Below, piece by piece: positions 46,059 to 54,626 of a stretch of 64,000 nt of DNA; within the stretch, counting starts at the first letter, position 1, and each line of letters begins with the position of its first letter. A model generated the notes under the pieces. It made no database searches. It was not told the origin of the DNA and saw only the letters and a list, made by a program, of their open reading frames with translations. The stretch spans positions 1 to 64,000 of the forward strand of contig JAENZI010000006.1 of the NCBI GenBank assembly GCA_016841365.1. Reading direction: 5' to 3'. This DNA is from Anaerolineaceae bacterium. Its GTDB lineage: Bacteria; Chloroflexota; Anaerolineae; Anaerolineales; Anaerolineaceae. The position numbers were made by a program, and so were the translations under genes.

Positions 46059-46074
46059 TTTGATGTATATCAAA
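46059..46074. promoter_or_regulatory. Probable operator of the ArsR-DUF2087 regulator
   Basis: TTTGAT-GTAT-ATCAAA is a near-perfect palindrome placed just downstream of the -10 box, where a bound repressor would block initiation. Confidence 0.6.
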
Positions 46075-46077
46075 ATA

Positions 46078-46106
46078 AATATACCTCCATAGAATTACAA
46101 TGTCAA
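46078..46106 (-). promoter_or_regulatory. Promoter of the ArsR-DUF2087 gene
   Basis: On the minus strand: TTGACA (46106-46101), 17-base spacer, TATATT (46083-46078). Confidence 0.7.
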
Positions 46107-46123
46107 GAACCTGAAAACAAAAA

Positions 46124-46146
46124 ACCTTCGGTGATCGTCCGAAGGT
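46124..46146 (-). terminator. Terminator of the 46172 gene
   Basis: ACCTTCGG / CCGAAGGT stem with TTTTTTGTTTT following on the minus strand. Confidence 0.85.
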
Positions 46147-46171
46147 CCTCAGAAATCAGAAAAAATCCCGT

Positions 46172-46936
46172 TTAACGCACTTGCTTAAAATTCACCAGGA
46201 TCAGGTTGCGGCTGCAATCCTCATAAGTATGAATAGCATAAGGCAATGACAACGGAACGTCATCTGCATCCACCAGTTGGATGAAAAGCGTCGCCTCGCT
46301 ATCCACCAGCAGGCCTTCCAGGGCAAATTCATAGCCCGATTTGCCATAAGCTGCCGCCTCTTCCGCCCCTGTCAGCGCATATTGGTCAATCGCTAATCCG
46401 TTCAATTCCCCATACAGGTGAAGCTTCAGCCCGATCATGGGGTCACCCTGCAGATCCCACACCTGGCCGGCAATCACCAGCCATTCGCAACCCAATTGCG
46501 GCCGAATCATGCTGCTGGGCACAGGCTCAGGTTCGCCATCCAACACATAAGGCAGCACTTCTTGGGTCGGCGTCTGTGTGCTGGTGGGGCTCACACTGGG
46601 GATCAATGTCGCAGTCGGGTTTGTGACAGTCAACCCGGCGGTTGTAGCGGTGGTGAATAAATTCTCGCTGGCTGCCAATGTTTCAGTGACCAGGAACGGC
46701 TGGTTTTGCGGCGTTCGTGTCTGCACTGGCGTCACCACGGCATAAGGACCAATGTTGAAGATCAGCATCACCAACCAAACCAACCCGCCAAAGATGCCAA
46801 GTGTGAAAACAACCCCTAAAAAGCCGCCCTTTTTTGGCGGTTCAGGCCTGCGGGGTGTGGCCATACTCGGGATTTGTCGTTCCTGCCCGTATCGATCAAC
46901 ATTCTTTGGCTTTCGAGGGTAAGGTTGATTGCTCAT
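46172..46936 (-). CDS. Single-pass membrane protein with carboxypeptidase-regulatory-like domain
   Basis: The 254-residue protein has a basic Pro-rich N-terminus, one membrane helix (about 38-60), a Thr/Pro linker (about 70-130), and an external beta domain (about 145-254). VIAGQVWDLQGDPMIGLKL resembles the start of a carboxypeptidase regulatory-like domain. Two Cys residues (in LGCEWL and YEDCSRN) could form a disulfide outside the cell. Function is unknown. It follows the parvulin-like gene by one base, so the two probably work at the same surface. Confidence 0.6.
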   Translation of the reverse strand: MSNQPYPRKPKNVDRYGQERQIPSMATPRRPEPPKKGGFLGVVFTLGIFGGLVWLVMLIFNIGPYAVVTPVQTRTPQNQPFLVTETLAASENLFTTATTAGLTVTNPTATLIPSVSPTSTQTPTQEVLPYVLDGEPEPVPSSMIRPQLGCEWLVIAGQVWDLQGDPMIGLKLHLYGELNGLAIDQYALTGAEEAAAYGKSGYEFALEGLLVDSEATLFIQLVDADDVPLSLPYAIHTYEDCSRNLILVNFKQVR

Positions 46937-46937
46937 A

Positions 46938-47855
46938 TTAATCGATCAACACCTCAATTGTGGCAATCCCTCGTTGATCAGCCACCCAATCCTGCAGCGC
47001 TTTACGCTGCAAGGTCAATTTTGCATCCTGACTCAGAGCCCGTTCTGCACGGTCCAGCACCATCACAATATGAAAGCCAATCTCCGACTCAATGATCTCT
47101 GAATGTTCGCCCACCTGCAAATCAAAGGCTGCCGTTTCAACAGCCGGGATCAACAAATATCCACGCGGCACCCAGCCCAAATATCCGCCTGTGACCGGAT
47201 CATACACCAGCGCGACCTCCTCAAAATCCCTTCCAGAATTCAGGCTGACACGCGCAGAATTTGCGCCCTCTTCCGTATAAGCAAACACCTGGCGCAGTTC
47301 CACCTGCTCAACCATATCAGGGATTTCTGCAGCAATCCGATCCCGCTGGCTGGCAGCTTCCATTTGTAGTTTGAGCGAGTCAAACAGCTCCACATCAGAA
47401 TAACCCCATTCTGCCATCCAGGCAGCCAAATCAACCTCTGACGCCAGTTCATCAAGGCGAGTCTGCACCTCTGCATCTGTAATCGTGATCCCAGCCGCAC
47501 GGGCACCCTGTGCCAACAGCACCTGGTCAATCAAGTCGTTCAATACCACCTCGCGTGCTGCAGCATCATCTTCGATCATCTGACCGCTGGCTTCCTGGGC
47601 AATCAGATAACGCTGGACTTCGCTTTCAAAAAATGCCAGGGGAATCCGTTCTCCATTCACAATTGCTGCCGCAGGCGGTGGTGTTGCTGAAGGCGTTTGG
47701 GGTATTGCAGTTGAGGTAGATTCCTGCATGGTTGGTGATGCTGTTTCATCAACTTCAGGGGTTCCCCCATTTGTGCATGCCGATAAAACGAAAATAGTCA
47801 ATCCAAAAAGGACCAACCATCTAAAGAGCTTTGATGTGCGCATCTGTTTGTGCAT
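46938..47855 (-). CDS. Parvulin-like peptidyl-prolyl isomerase lipoprotein (SurA/PrsA type)
   Basis: The roughly 305-residue protein has a lipoprotein signal peptide with the lipobox VLSAC, a Thr/Pro spacer, a SurA-N-like chaperone region (about 65-185, NGERIPLAFFESEVQRYL) and a rotamase domain (about 190-285: GRDFEEVALVYDP, GGYLGWVPRGYLLIP, EIGFHIVMVLDR). It should help fold secreted proteins on the outer membrane face. The longest frame starts at 47885, but a TATAAT box at 47863-47868 implies ATG 47855 with a leaderless transcript; 47843 is another option. Confidence 0.85.
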   Translation of the reverse strand: MHKQMRTSKLFRWLVLFGLTIFVLSACTNGGTPEVDETASPTMQESTSTAIPQTPSATPPPAAAIVNGERIPLAFFESEVQRYLIAQEASGQMIEDDAAAREVVLNDLIDQVLLAQGARAAGITITDAEVQTRLDELASEVDLAAWMAEWGYSDVELFDSLKLQMEAASQRDRIAAEIPDMVEQVELRQVFAYTEEGANSARVSLNSGRDFEEVALVYDPVTGGYLGWVPRGYLLIPAVETAAFDLQVGEHSEIIESEIGFHIVMVLDRAERALSQDAKLTLQRKALQDWVADQRGIATIEVLID

Positions 47856-47862
47856 GCTTTCC

Positions 47863-47868
47863 ATTATA
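47863..47868 (-). promoter_or_regulatory. -10 box seven bases from the parvulin gene start
   Basis: TATAAT on the minus strand followed by GGAAAGC and the ATG. Confidence 0.5.
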
Positions 47869-47909
47869 CCAGCGCAATCAATCAAGCAAAGGTTAAGCCC
47901 TTAGCAAAT

Positions 47910-47940
47910 GAGAGGCTGTTTTATTCAAAAACAGCCTCTC
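47910..47940 (-). terminator. Hairpin after the Gly-rich beta-helix gene
   Basis: GAGAGGCTGTTTT / AAAACAGCCTCTC is a perfect 13 base pair stem with a five-base loop. A following T run is weak. Confidence 0.7.
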
Positions 47941-48001
47941 AAACCTGATTAAAAAATGCATGGTTGCTACAAATTATCTATTTCAAATATGCATTTCCGG
48001 T

Positions 48002-50659
48002 TTACTTCGTTATCAATGGCAGGTAGTTGTAGAAGTTATCAACCACGGATTGTTCAAGTTCATATGCACCCATATCAACATGAGAACCTTGCAAACGTGT
48101 GTTCCCATCCAGATCAAGGACTGGGAGACCTGGGGCAGTATCAAAACCACCATCAACGCAATCAGACGTTGCCAGCAAACGATAATCATCCACTGTGAAA
48201 TCCACAAACAAGGGATCTTCGTAGATAGTACCCTCCGAATTTATCCCGCTTAATGAATCACCGAAATTTTTCTGCCATCCATACAGGTCACCGTATTTGA
48301 AGGTATTCAGAACACCATTCAATCCCTTGAATATACCAACGCTGTTCGAAAATGTTGCAGTGACAATATGGACAACAATATTGTTATACAGAGCAGATGT
48401 CGCATATGCCCCTGAATAATAACCAGCCGTTTGTCCCTTTTCTCCCGGGTTTCCATCAAGACCGACTGCACCCGCTGCGCCAGTACTCCCTGCCGGGTCG
48501 CCGGTTCCACCGGCCCCGCCGCTGCCAGGGATGCCTTTGATGCCTCCAATAGGCCGGGTATTCTCGGACGAGATATTGGCAATCGTATTGTTTGTGACCG
48601 TCCAGTTGGTGCCAGTGGTTACACCGCTTGATACATGGATTCCATAAGCATTGAACAAATTGGCACCAGAGACGTTCAAGCCACCAACACCGCCATTTCC
48701 GGCTCTACCGCCTATGCCGCCATCACCCCCGGGTTGATCGACGCCATTTGTAGCATTGCCAGAACCGCCTATTCCACCATTACCGCCATTCCCGCCAGCA
48801 CCTCCGTTACCGCCGGCGGGCGCCCAAACAAAGGTGATGAGATTATTCACCACAAGCGAATTTCCTTTTACGGCTGTCCCGTAAATACCATAGGCAAAGC
48901 CAGCGATCCCGCCGTTACCACCGAGCCCTCCTGTACTACCAACGCCTCCAACCCCACCCTCAACATTAGGGTCATCAACGTTGGGATAGTTTCCGACAGC
49001 CCCGCCTTTGCCGCCCGTCGCCATACTAACTGTGCTATATCCACCATCCTTGCCGCTGCCCGAGACAATCTGTGAAATGAAATTGGACTCAATGCTGGTG
49101 ACCTGTGAATTGGAAATATGCAAACCATAGGCTGAGCCGCCACTTCCCCCATTGCCACCTTTGGCATTGACTCCGGCGTTACCGCCAACACCGCCAGGTC
49201 CGCCCATAGGATATGCAAAATTGCCATATCCGCCGCTGCCGCCATTTCCGCCAGCGCCAGCAACTCTGCCAGGTGAGCCAATCACACCTTGAGTACCAGA
49301 AACATCGTCGATCGTATTCTGCGCAAACGCGGTTAACACGCTGCTTCCGACGTAAACCCCATATGCAGAGCCCCCATTGCCGCTCGCACCTGTGACACCT
49401 GCGTCACCGCCGCGTCCACCTGCGCCGCCATAACCCGCCACCAGGTTTTCGGCAGGGTGTGTAGGGTCATAATAAGCCTGACTACCATCTCCGCCATCTC
49501 CGCCTGCGCCGCCAGCACCACCCATCCCGGCTGCTCCCGCTTGCCCAGCCCAAATTGTACCGATTTGATTGTTGGTTATGGATACAGTGAGGGTACCCGC
49601 ATAAATTCCATACGCACTCCCGCCATTACCGCCAACCCCTCCAGCACCGCCGTTCCCACCAGCGCCCCCCGTGACACCGTTGATAGGTGCGCTGTCTGCA
49701 GAATTAACATTTACTGGACCCGCATCGCCGCCATCACCGCCAAATCCACCATTCTGACCCTTCTTTCCATCACCTGCAATGATTTTCTCGATCGTGTTGT
49801 TGTTGATTGCAACCGTCTTACCATCCAACGAATGCACGTAGATGCCATAGGCATTTCCGCCCTGCCCGCCAGCACTACCATGGACACCATTCTCACCCGG
49901 GGTTGGCTCAGGATCCCCCAAAACACCATTTGTGCCGTTTGCACCATTTGGCGCATCTGTGGATTTTGCACCAGCATCGCCACCATAAACATCTTCAATA
50001 TGGTTACCCTGAATGGTGATATTGTTGGTTCTGGTGATTAACATGCCGTAGGCAACACCGCCTACTAATGGGAGACAATCACTACAACTCGCCCCGCCAA
50101 ATAAGCCATCGATGGTATTGTTCTCAATGATGATGCCATCATCGCCGTCAACAACATTGATCCCTATTCCAGTCCGTTGATTAAGATCTGTAGAAAGCGG
50201 GATCCCTCTGATATTAGTAATCGTATTTCCCGAAATAACCGCACTGCTTTTGTCTATCGTGAGCCCCACCCGCGCGTTCGCGATGGTCGAACGGGTGATT
50301 GTGGCTGTCCCAAGATCCAACACCTCAATCCCGTACCAGCAAGAATTGGCTTCTGCGCCTTGAAATGTGACACGATCCGCAATCAATGCGCCGTCTTCAA
50401 TGATCAGCTCAATCTTATTCGGGTCTTCTCCTGACGCATAGGCTGTATGCCCTTCTGTACAGTTTACGGTTATGGTCACATTTGGTGCGATGGTCAACGT
50501 TGCCCCATTCTTCACCACAAAATCTGTCACCCAGGTTGCATTACTGCTGATGGTCATATCGCTCGTGATTTCGATATGGGCAGATACTTCCCTCGGGGGG
50601 AGAAAGGCAAATAGAATAACGCACAGGGTTAAAATACACACCAACTTTGAGATTTTCAT
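48002..50659 (-). CDS. Secreted right-handed beta-helix protein with Gly-rich (PGRS-like) insertions
   Basis: The 885-residue protein has a signal peptide (about 1-28), an N-terminal beta region, then parallel beta-helix turns (ITRSTIANARVGLTIDKSSA, ISGNTITNIRG, IENNTIDGLFGG). From about residue 230 to 750, six or so units alternate a long glycine-rich tract (GGxGGxGG with Asn and Ala) with a short strand block containing SAYGIYV or SAYGVYV and a NNxI turn. The C-terminus carries the GSHVDMGAYELEQ motif typical of such surface proteins and ends NYLPLITK, resembling a short C-terminal motif seen on other Chloroflexota exported proteins. GGAGGAG fixes ATG 50659. It may be a surface or adhesion protein or a polysaccharide-binding protein; no catalytic residues are evident. 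Confidence 0.8.
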   Translation of the reverse strand: MKISKLVCILTLCVILFAFLPPREVSAHIEITSDMTISSNATWVTDFVVKNGATLTIAPNVTITVNCTEGHTAYASGEDPNKIELIIEDGALIADRVTFQGAEANSCWYGIEVLDLGTATITRSTIANARVGLTIDKSSAVISGNTITNIRGIPLSTDLNQRTGIGINVVDGDDGIIIENNTIDGLFGGASCSDCLPLVGGVAYGMLITRTNNITIQGNHIEDVYGGDAGAKSTDAPNGANGTNGVLGDPEPTPGENGVHGSAGGQGGNAYGIYVHSLDGKTVAINNNTIEKIIAGDGKKGQNGGFGGDGGDAGPVNVNSADSAPINGVTGGAGGNGGAGGVGGNGGSAYGIYAGTLTVSITNNQIGTIWAGQAGAAGMGGAGGAGGDGGDGSQAYYDPTHPAENLVAGYGGAGGRGGDAGVTGASGNGGSAYGVYVGSSVLTAFAQNTIDDVSGTQGVIGSPGRVAGAGGNGGSGGYGNFAYPMGGPGGVGGNAGVNAKGGNGGSGGSAYGLHISNSQVTSIESNFISQIVSGSGKDGGYSTVSMATGGKGGAVGNYPNVDDPNVEGGVGGVGSTGGLGGNGGIAGFAYGIYGTAVKGNSLVVNNLITFVWAPAGGNGGAGGNGGNGGIGGSGNATNGVDQPGGDGGIGGRAGNGGVGGLNVSGANLFNAYGIHVSSGVTTGTNWTVTNNTIANISSENTRPIGGIKGIPGSGGAGGTGDPAGSTGAAGAVGLDGNPGEKGQTAGYYSGAYATSALYNNIVVHIVTATFSNSVGIFKGLNGVLNTFKYGDLYGWQKNFGDSLSGINSEGTIYEDPLFVDFTVDDYRLLATSDCVDGGFDTAPGLPVLDLDGNTRLQGSHVDMGAYELEQSVVDNFYNYLPLITK

Positions 50660-50735
50660 GCACTCCTCCATGAATTAACGTGTTTTTATGGTATTGTCAA
50701 AAAGCAGGCTCACAAAAAAGTGGGGGGTTGATAAT

Positions 50736-50751
50736 TGTGAATTCTATCACG
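50736..50751. promoter_or_regulatory. CRP/FNR-like palindrome upstream of the beta-helix gene
   Basis: TGTGA-ATTCTA-TCACG differs from the E. coli CRP consensus half sites at one base. It lies about 77 bases before the beta-helix ATG. A Crp/Fnr family gene is at 56707, but its binding site is unknown. Confidence 0.3.
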
Positions 50752-50961
50752 ATACATCACAAATTGAACAGGGATTAAATTACGATTAATGGGAATTGGG
50801 TGTAATCGATCGGATTTCAACAGAAATGTGTCTATCAAGAATCAGTGATGTGCAAACTGATCTGAGAAGTGGCTACGAGTTAGATATCTTGCAAAATCAA
50901 TGTTTTAAATTTAAGTGATTTTTATCCGTAAAAACGGACAATTCCTCCCCCTAAGTAAAAA

Positions 50962-50993
50962 ACACCGATTGGGAATTTCTTCCCAATCGGTGT
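50962..50993 (-). terminator. groES-groEL terminator
   Basis: ACACCGATTGGGA / TCCCAATCGGTGT, 13 base pairs, with a T run following on the minus strand. Confidence 0.92.
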
Positions 50994-51052
50994 CATTTTG
51001 TTACAAGTTAGATCAACTCAAGGCTTTTGCCTTATTGTTGAATTTTGGGTGC

Positions 51053-52699
51053 TTAGAAACCGCCCATCCCGCCCATGCCGCCTGCGCCGCCGGGCATTGG
51101 AGGTTCATCTTCCTTGATATCGGTGATCAAGGCTTCGGTGGTCAGGATCATGGCTGCAATTGAGGCAGCGTTTTCAAGCGCGCCGCGGGTCACCTTGGCA
51201 GGATCAATCACGCCGTCTTCAACCATATCGCCATATTGCTCGGTGAGCACATCGTATCCAATGCGGTTGTTGTTTTCTTTTGCCTGTGCCTGGCGGACGT
51301 TCTCCACAACAACGGAGCCTTCCTGCCCTGCATTTTCGGCAATCTTGCGCATGGGGATCTCGAGCGAGTTGCGCACGATCTTGACGCCGATTTGAGCATC
51401 AACGCTATCCATCTCAAGCTTATCCAGGGCGCTGATCGCATTGATCAGTGCAACGCCGCCACCGGGGACGATACCTTCTTCAACAGCAGCACGTGTTGCT
51501 GAAAGGGCGTCTTCCACACGATGTTTCTTTTCTTTCAATTCGGTTTCGGTTGCTGCACCCACACGGATGATTGCCACACCACCGGAGAGTTTTGCCAATC
51601 GTTCTTGCAGTTTCTCGCGGTCATAGTCGCTTGTGCTGTTTTCGATTTCAACACGGATCTGCTCGATGCGGCCTTTGATCGCACTGGCATCACCTTTGCC
51701 ACCGACGATGGTTGTGTCGTCTTTGGTGCTGACAACCTTCTCAGCATGACCCAGGTCTTCAATGGTCACGGTTTCCAGCTTGCGGCCTGTCTCTTCCGAG
51801 ATGACAGTCGCGCCGGTCAGAACAGCGATATCCTGGAGCATTGCCTTGCGTCGATCGCCAAATCCTGGGGCTTTGATCGCCAGGACGTTGAGCATACCGC
51901 GCAGCTTGTTGAGTACCAGTGTTGCCAGGGCTTCGCCGTCGATATCTTCAGCGATGATCAAAACTTCGCGCTTGCCAACTTGCACCAGTTTTTCGAGCAG
52001 GGGGACGATGTCGCTGGCAGCGGAAATTTTCTTGTCATAAACCAAGACATTGGGATCTTCAATCACAGCTTCCATGTTCTCTGAATCTGTGACGAAATAG
52101 GGTGAAATATAACCACGGTCGAATTGCATACCTTCAACATATTCGGTCTCGAATTGTAAACCGCGGGATTCTTCAACTGTGATAACGCCGTCTTTACCAA
52201 CTTTGTCCATCACTTCAGCGATCAATTCACCGATCTCACGATCCTGGGCAGAAATGGTTGCCACATTGGCAATTTCGCCCTTGGTGGTGATATCAATTGC
52301 CTGTTCAATAATGGCATCCGAGACTGCTTTTGCCGCAGCTTCAATGCCGCGTTTCAGCAGCATGGGGTTGGCACCTGCAGCCAGATTCTTCAGGCCTTCG
52401 GTCACAATTGCATGCGCCAAAACAGTGGATGTCGTTGTGCCATCACCAGCAATATCATTGGTCTTGGTGGCAGCTTCTTTTAAAAGCTGAGCGCCCATGT
52501 TCTCAAAGGGATCTTCCAGTTCAATTTCTTTTGCGACGGTCACACCATCATGCGTGATCGTGGGAGAACCAAATTTACGATCCAACGCAACATTACGCCC
52601 CTTCGGGCCGAGTGTTGTCGCAACCGATTTCACCACAACATCAATACCGGCTTTTAATGCTCTCCGGGCTTCTTCAGAAAATTTAAGTTGTTTAGCCAT
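51053..52699 (-). CDS. groEL: Chaperonin GroEL
   Basis: The 548-residue 60 kDa chaperonin forms the double-ring folding cage. ATP-site motifs TLGPKGRNV (31-39) and [10 protein letters not shown] (about 87-96) and the family signature [15 protein letters not shown] are present. The end is GGMGGMGGF, the usual flexible Gly-Met tail. It follows groES by 27 bases in a CIRCE-controlled operon. Confidence 0.98.
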   Translation of the reverse strand: MAKQLKFSEEARRALKAGIDVVVKSVATTLGPKGRNVALDRKFGSPTITHDGVTVAKEIELEDPFENMGAQLLKEAATKTNDIAGDGTTTSTVLAHAIVTEGLKNLAAGANPMLLKRGIEAAAKAVSDAIIEQAIDITTKGEIANVATISAQDREIGELIAEVMDKVGKDGVITVEESRGLQFETEYVEGMQFDRGYISPYFVTDSENMEAVIEDPNVLVYDKKISAASDIVPLLEKLVQVGKREVLIIAEDIDGEALATLVLNKLRGMLNVLAIKAPGFGDRRKAMLQDIAVLTGATVISEETGRKLETVTIEDLGHAEKVVSTKDDTTIVGGKGDASAIKGRIEQIRVEIENSTSDYDREKLQERLAKLSGGVAIIRVGAATETELKEKKHRVEDALSATRAAVEEGIVPGGGVALINAISALDKLEMDSVDAQIGVKIVRNSLEIPMRKIAENAGQEGSVVVENVRQAQAKENNNRIGYDVLTEQYGDMVEDGVIDPAKVTRGALENAASIAAMILTTEALITDIKEDEPPMPGGAGGMGGMGGF

Positions 52700-52726
52700 T
52701 TTATTTACTCCTTAGATTCCTATCTG

Positions 52727-53020
52727 TTAGTCGAGTTTCGCGAGAATGTCAGTTTCCCGCAGAATGAGCAGTTTTTTACCATCGTACTTAACTTCAGTCC
52801 CTGAATATTTTGCAAAGAGGACTTTGTCGCCTTCTTTTACTTCCAAAGGCATATGCTCACCTTTTTCATTTCGCTCACCGGGACCAACTGCCAATACGGT
52901 GCCCTTTTGAGGTTTTTCTTTAGCAGTTTCAGGAAGCACAATACCGCCAGCGGTGATTTCTTCTTCCTCAATGGGTTCAACAACAAGTCGATTTCCCAAA
53001 GGTGTAATTGAGATTGCCAT
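52727..53020 (-). CDS. groES: Co-chaperonin GroES
   Basis: The 97-residue lid of the GroEL cage. [15 protein letters not shown] at the start, the mobile loop [16 protein letters not shown], and [19 protein letters not shown] near the end are typical. GGAGG five bases ahead fixes ATG 53020; the longer frame adds only four residues. Confidence 0.97.
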   Translation of the reverse strand: MAISITPLGNRLVVEPIEEEEITAGGIVLPETAKEKPQKGTVLAVGPGERNEKGEHMPLEVKEGDKVLFAKYSGTEVKYDGKKLLILRETDILAKLD

Positions 53021-53072
53021 TCGTTCCTCCATATAAAATAGTGGTTATTTTGATTGGTCTTCTTTCACCATT

Positions 53073-53099
53073 TTAGCACTCTAAGTCAAAGAGTGCTAA
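53073..53099. promoter_or_regulatory. CIRCE element (HrcA operator)
   Basis: TTAGCACTC-N9-GAGTGCTAA is an exact match to the CIRCE consensus, 53 bases before the groES start. It implies heat-shock control by an HrcA repressor encoded elsewhere. Confidence 0.97.
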
Positions 53100-53184
53100 C
53101 AAACCAATCTTACCTTTCTTCAAAATTCACGTCAAGGTATTTTGAGATGATTCTTACAAAAGATTTACATTTCCCCCAAGCGGT

Positions 53185-54606
53185 TTAAGGCGTTGTTTCC
53201 TCCGTACTTTGTAAGTCAATTTCGGGCGTCAAAGTCGGTGTTGCTTCCATCTCTGATTCATCGTTGTAGGTGCAGATTTCTTCGCCAGCGCGCACAATGC
53301 TCATCACCGTGGGGTCATCCGCGTACTGCGAACGCAGTTGAGAGAAAATCGCCATTGCCTTATTACACAAATCGTCCCCTTCGCGATGCAAGCCAGAAAG
53401 GACAGATCCATAGACATAATAATAAAGGACTGTACTTGGCGATAACGGCAAACCTTCCACAGACACCATTGGGTCAATTTCCGGATCACATTGACGCACT
53501 TCGCAGCTTTGCTGTGTGTCGCAGCCTTCAATCGCACACTCAAGCGCCGGGATCGAGCCTTCATAATTCCGTGATTTGTAGTAAATCACACCCAACTGCC
53601 CATACACATCCGGGTTTGCTGGCGTAAATTCCAAAGCCCGTTCCACATTCAATGCCGCAGCAAAAAACTCGCCATCCTGAGCATAAGTATTGGCAATCGC
53701 CAGGTAAGGAGTCGGATCAATCACACCCAGCTGCTCATTGAGATTTGCGGCTTTTGCAAAGTTCTCTAAGGCTTGATCATAATAAACTTGAGAGAGTTCG
53801 GGATTAATACTCCCAAGATACCGATAGATTCTTCCAGCAGCAATATAAAGATAGGTGTAGTTGGGCATGATCTCAATTGCTTTTTCATATTCCTCAATAG
53901 CGAGATTGTAAGCCCCTAAGGTTTCATAGGTATAAGCCTGGATACGGTGCACATCCATCAGATCTGCGTTTCTTTCTACTGCCTGTTGAATATATTGCTG
54001 TGCCTGGTTCCACTTCTTTTGGTCCACCAATATCTCTGCATAATATGCCAGGGCAAGCGTATTGGTGTTGTCGATTTGCAGCGCTAAAACGGCTTCAGAT
54101 TCTGCCTGATTCAATAAGGTCTCCGAAGTTTCATCATCCACCAGCAGCGGGTTTGAATTCCAATCCAAAACAAAGGCTCGCACCGCCAATACCTGGCTAT
54201 CATTGGGGGCTAATTCCTTTGCGCGGTCAATCGAAGTCATCGCCTCTTCGAGCCGTGCCCGACGCTCAGCATCGGTGGTCAACAGTGCAGACGAATAGGT
54301 TTGAATGCGTGCCATTTCCGTGAACAAACGGGCGTCATTGGGGTCCAGAGTCGTCGCTCTTCGATAGGCGTCAATCGCCGCGTTCAGGTTGCCAGCCCTA
54401 AAATGCGTGTCGCCCTCCACAACAAATGAATCTGTAGAACGTGTGGGGGTAGGTGTGGGCATAAACAGGGGTTCCACATCGCCCCTAGCAATCCCCGTCA
54501 GGATCGACGCAAAAAAGACGATCAATACCAATAGCACCAACACCCGATAGGGGTTGATTTTGGCGTGAGATTTGCGAAATGTGGGTTCTTTACCGTGTAA
54601 ATACAT
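53185..54606 (-). CDS. Signal-anchored TPR protein, second of a pair
   Basis: The 473-residue protein has a short basic N-terminus (MYLHGKEPTFRKSHAK), one membrane helix (about 24-43), a Pro/Thr spacer, and at least six TPR units (DTHFRAGNLNAAIDAYRRAT, YTYETLGAYNLAIEEYEKAI, FAAALNVERALEFTPANPDV and others). A Cys-rich insert (CAIEGCDTQQSCEVRQC) lies near residue 380. It would be a surface scaffold for protein complexes. The gene follows a paralogue by 20 bases; both begin MYL(K/H)G and share architecture. Confidence 0.8.
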   Translation of the reverse strand: MYLHGKEPTFRKSHAKINPYRVLVLLVLIVFFASILTGIARGDVEPLFMPTPTPTRSTDSFVVEGDTHFRAGNLNAAIDAYRRATTLDPNDARLFTEMARIQTYSSALLTTDAERRARLEEAMTSIDRAKELAPNDSQVLAVRAFVLDWNSNPLLVDDETSETLLNQAESEAVLALQIDNTNTLALAYYAEILVDQKKWNQAQQYIQQAVERNADLMDVHRIQAYTYETLGAYNLAIEEYEKAIEIMPNYTYLYIAAGRIYRYLGSINPELSQVYYDQALENFAKAANLNEQLGVIDPTPYLAIANTYAQDGEFFAAALNVERALEFTPANPDVYGQLGVIYYKSRNYEGSIPALECAIEGCDTQQSCEVRQCDPEIDPMVSVEGLPLSPSTVLYYYVYGSVLSGLHREGDDLCNKAMAIFSQLRSQYADDPTVMSIVRAGEEICTYNDESEMEATPTLTPEIDLQSTEETTP

Positions 54607-54626
54607 AATCGATCAGTCCTAACGGG

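Larger units (their letters stand above)
50660..51052. other. Intergenic region between beta-helix gene and groEL
   Basis: This AT-rich stretch holds the ribosome binding site and presumed promoter of the beta-helix gene, a CRP-like palindrome and the groEL terminator. I see no gene in it. Confidence 0.6.

Noticed and set aside
48635-50041. Long plus-strand frames opposite the beta-helix gene
   Set aside because: They mirror the Gly-rich codon bias (GGC/GCC on one strand gives open antisense frames). Protein composition is not gene-like.
48002-50659. CRISPR-like or tandem DNA repeat array
   Set aside because: The periodicity is protein-coded Gly-rich repetition, with no constant repeat-spacer units.
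50915-51163. Plus-strand frame of 82 codons over the groEL terminator and the end of groEL
   Set aside because: It lies across a perfect terminator stem and the antisense of groEL, with no ribosome binding site.
51521-52084. 187-codon plus-strand frame inside groEL
   Set aside because: Shadow of a highly conserved gene.
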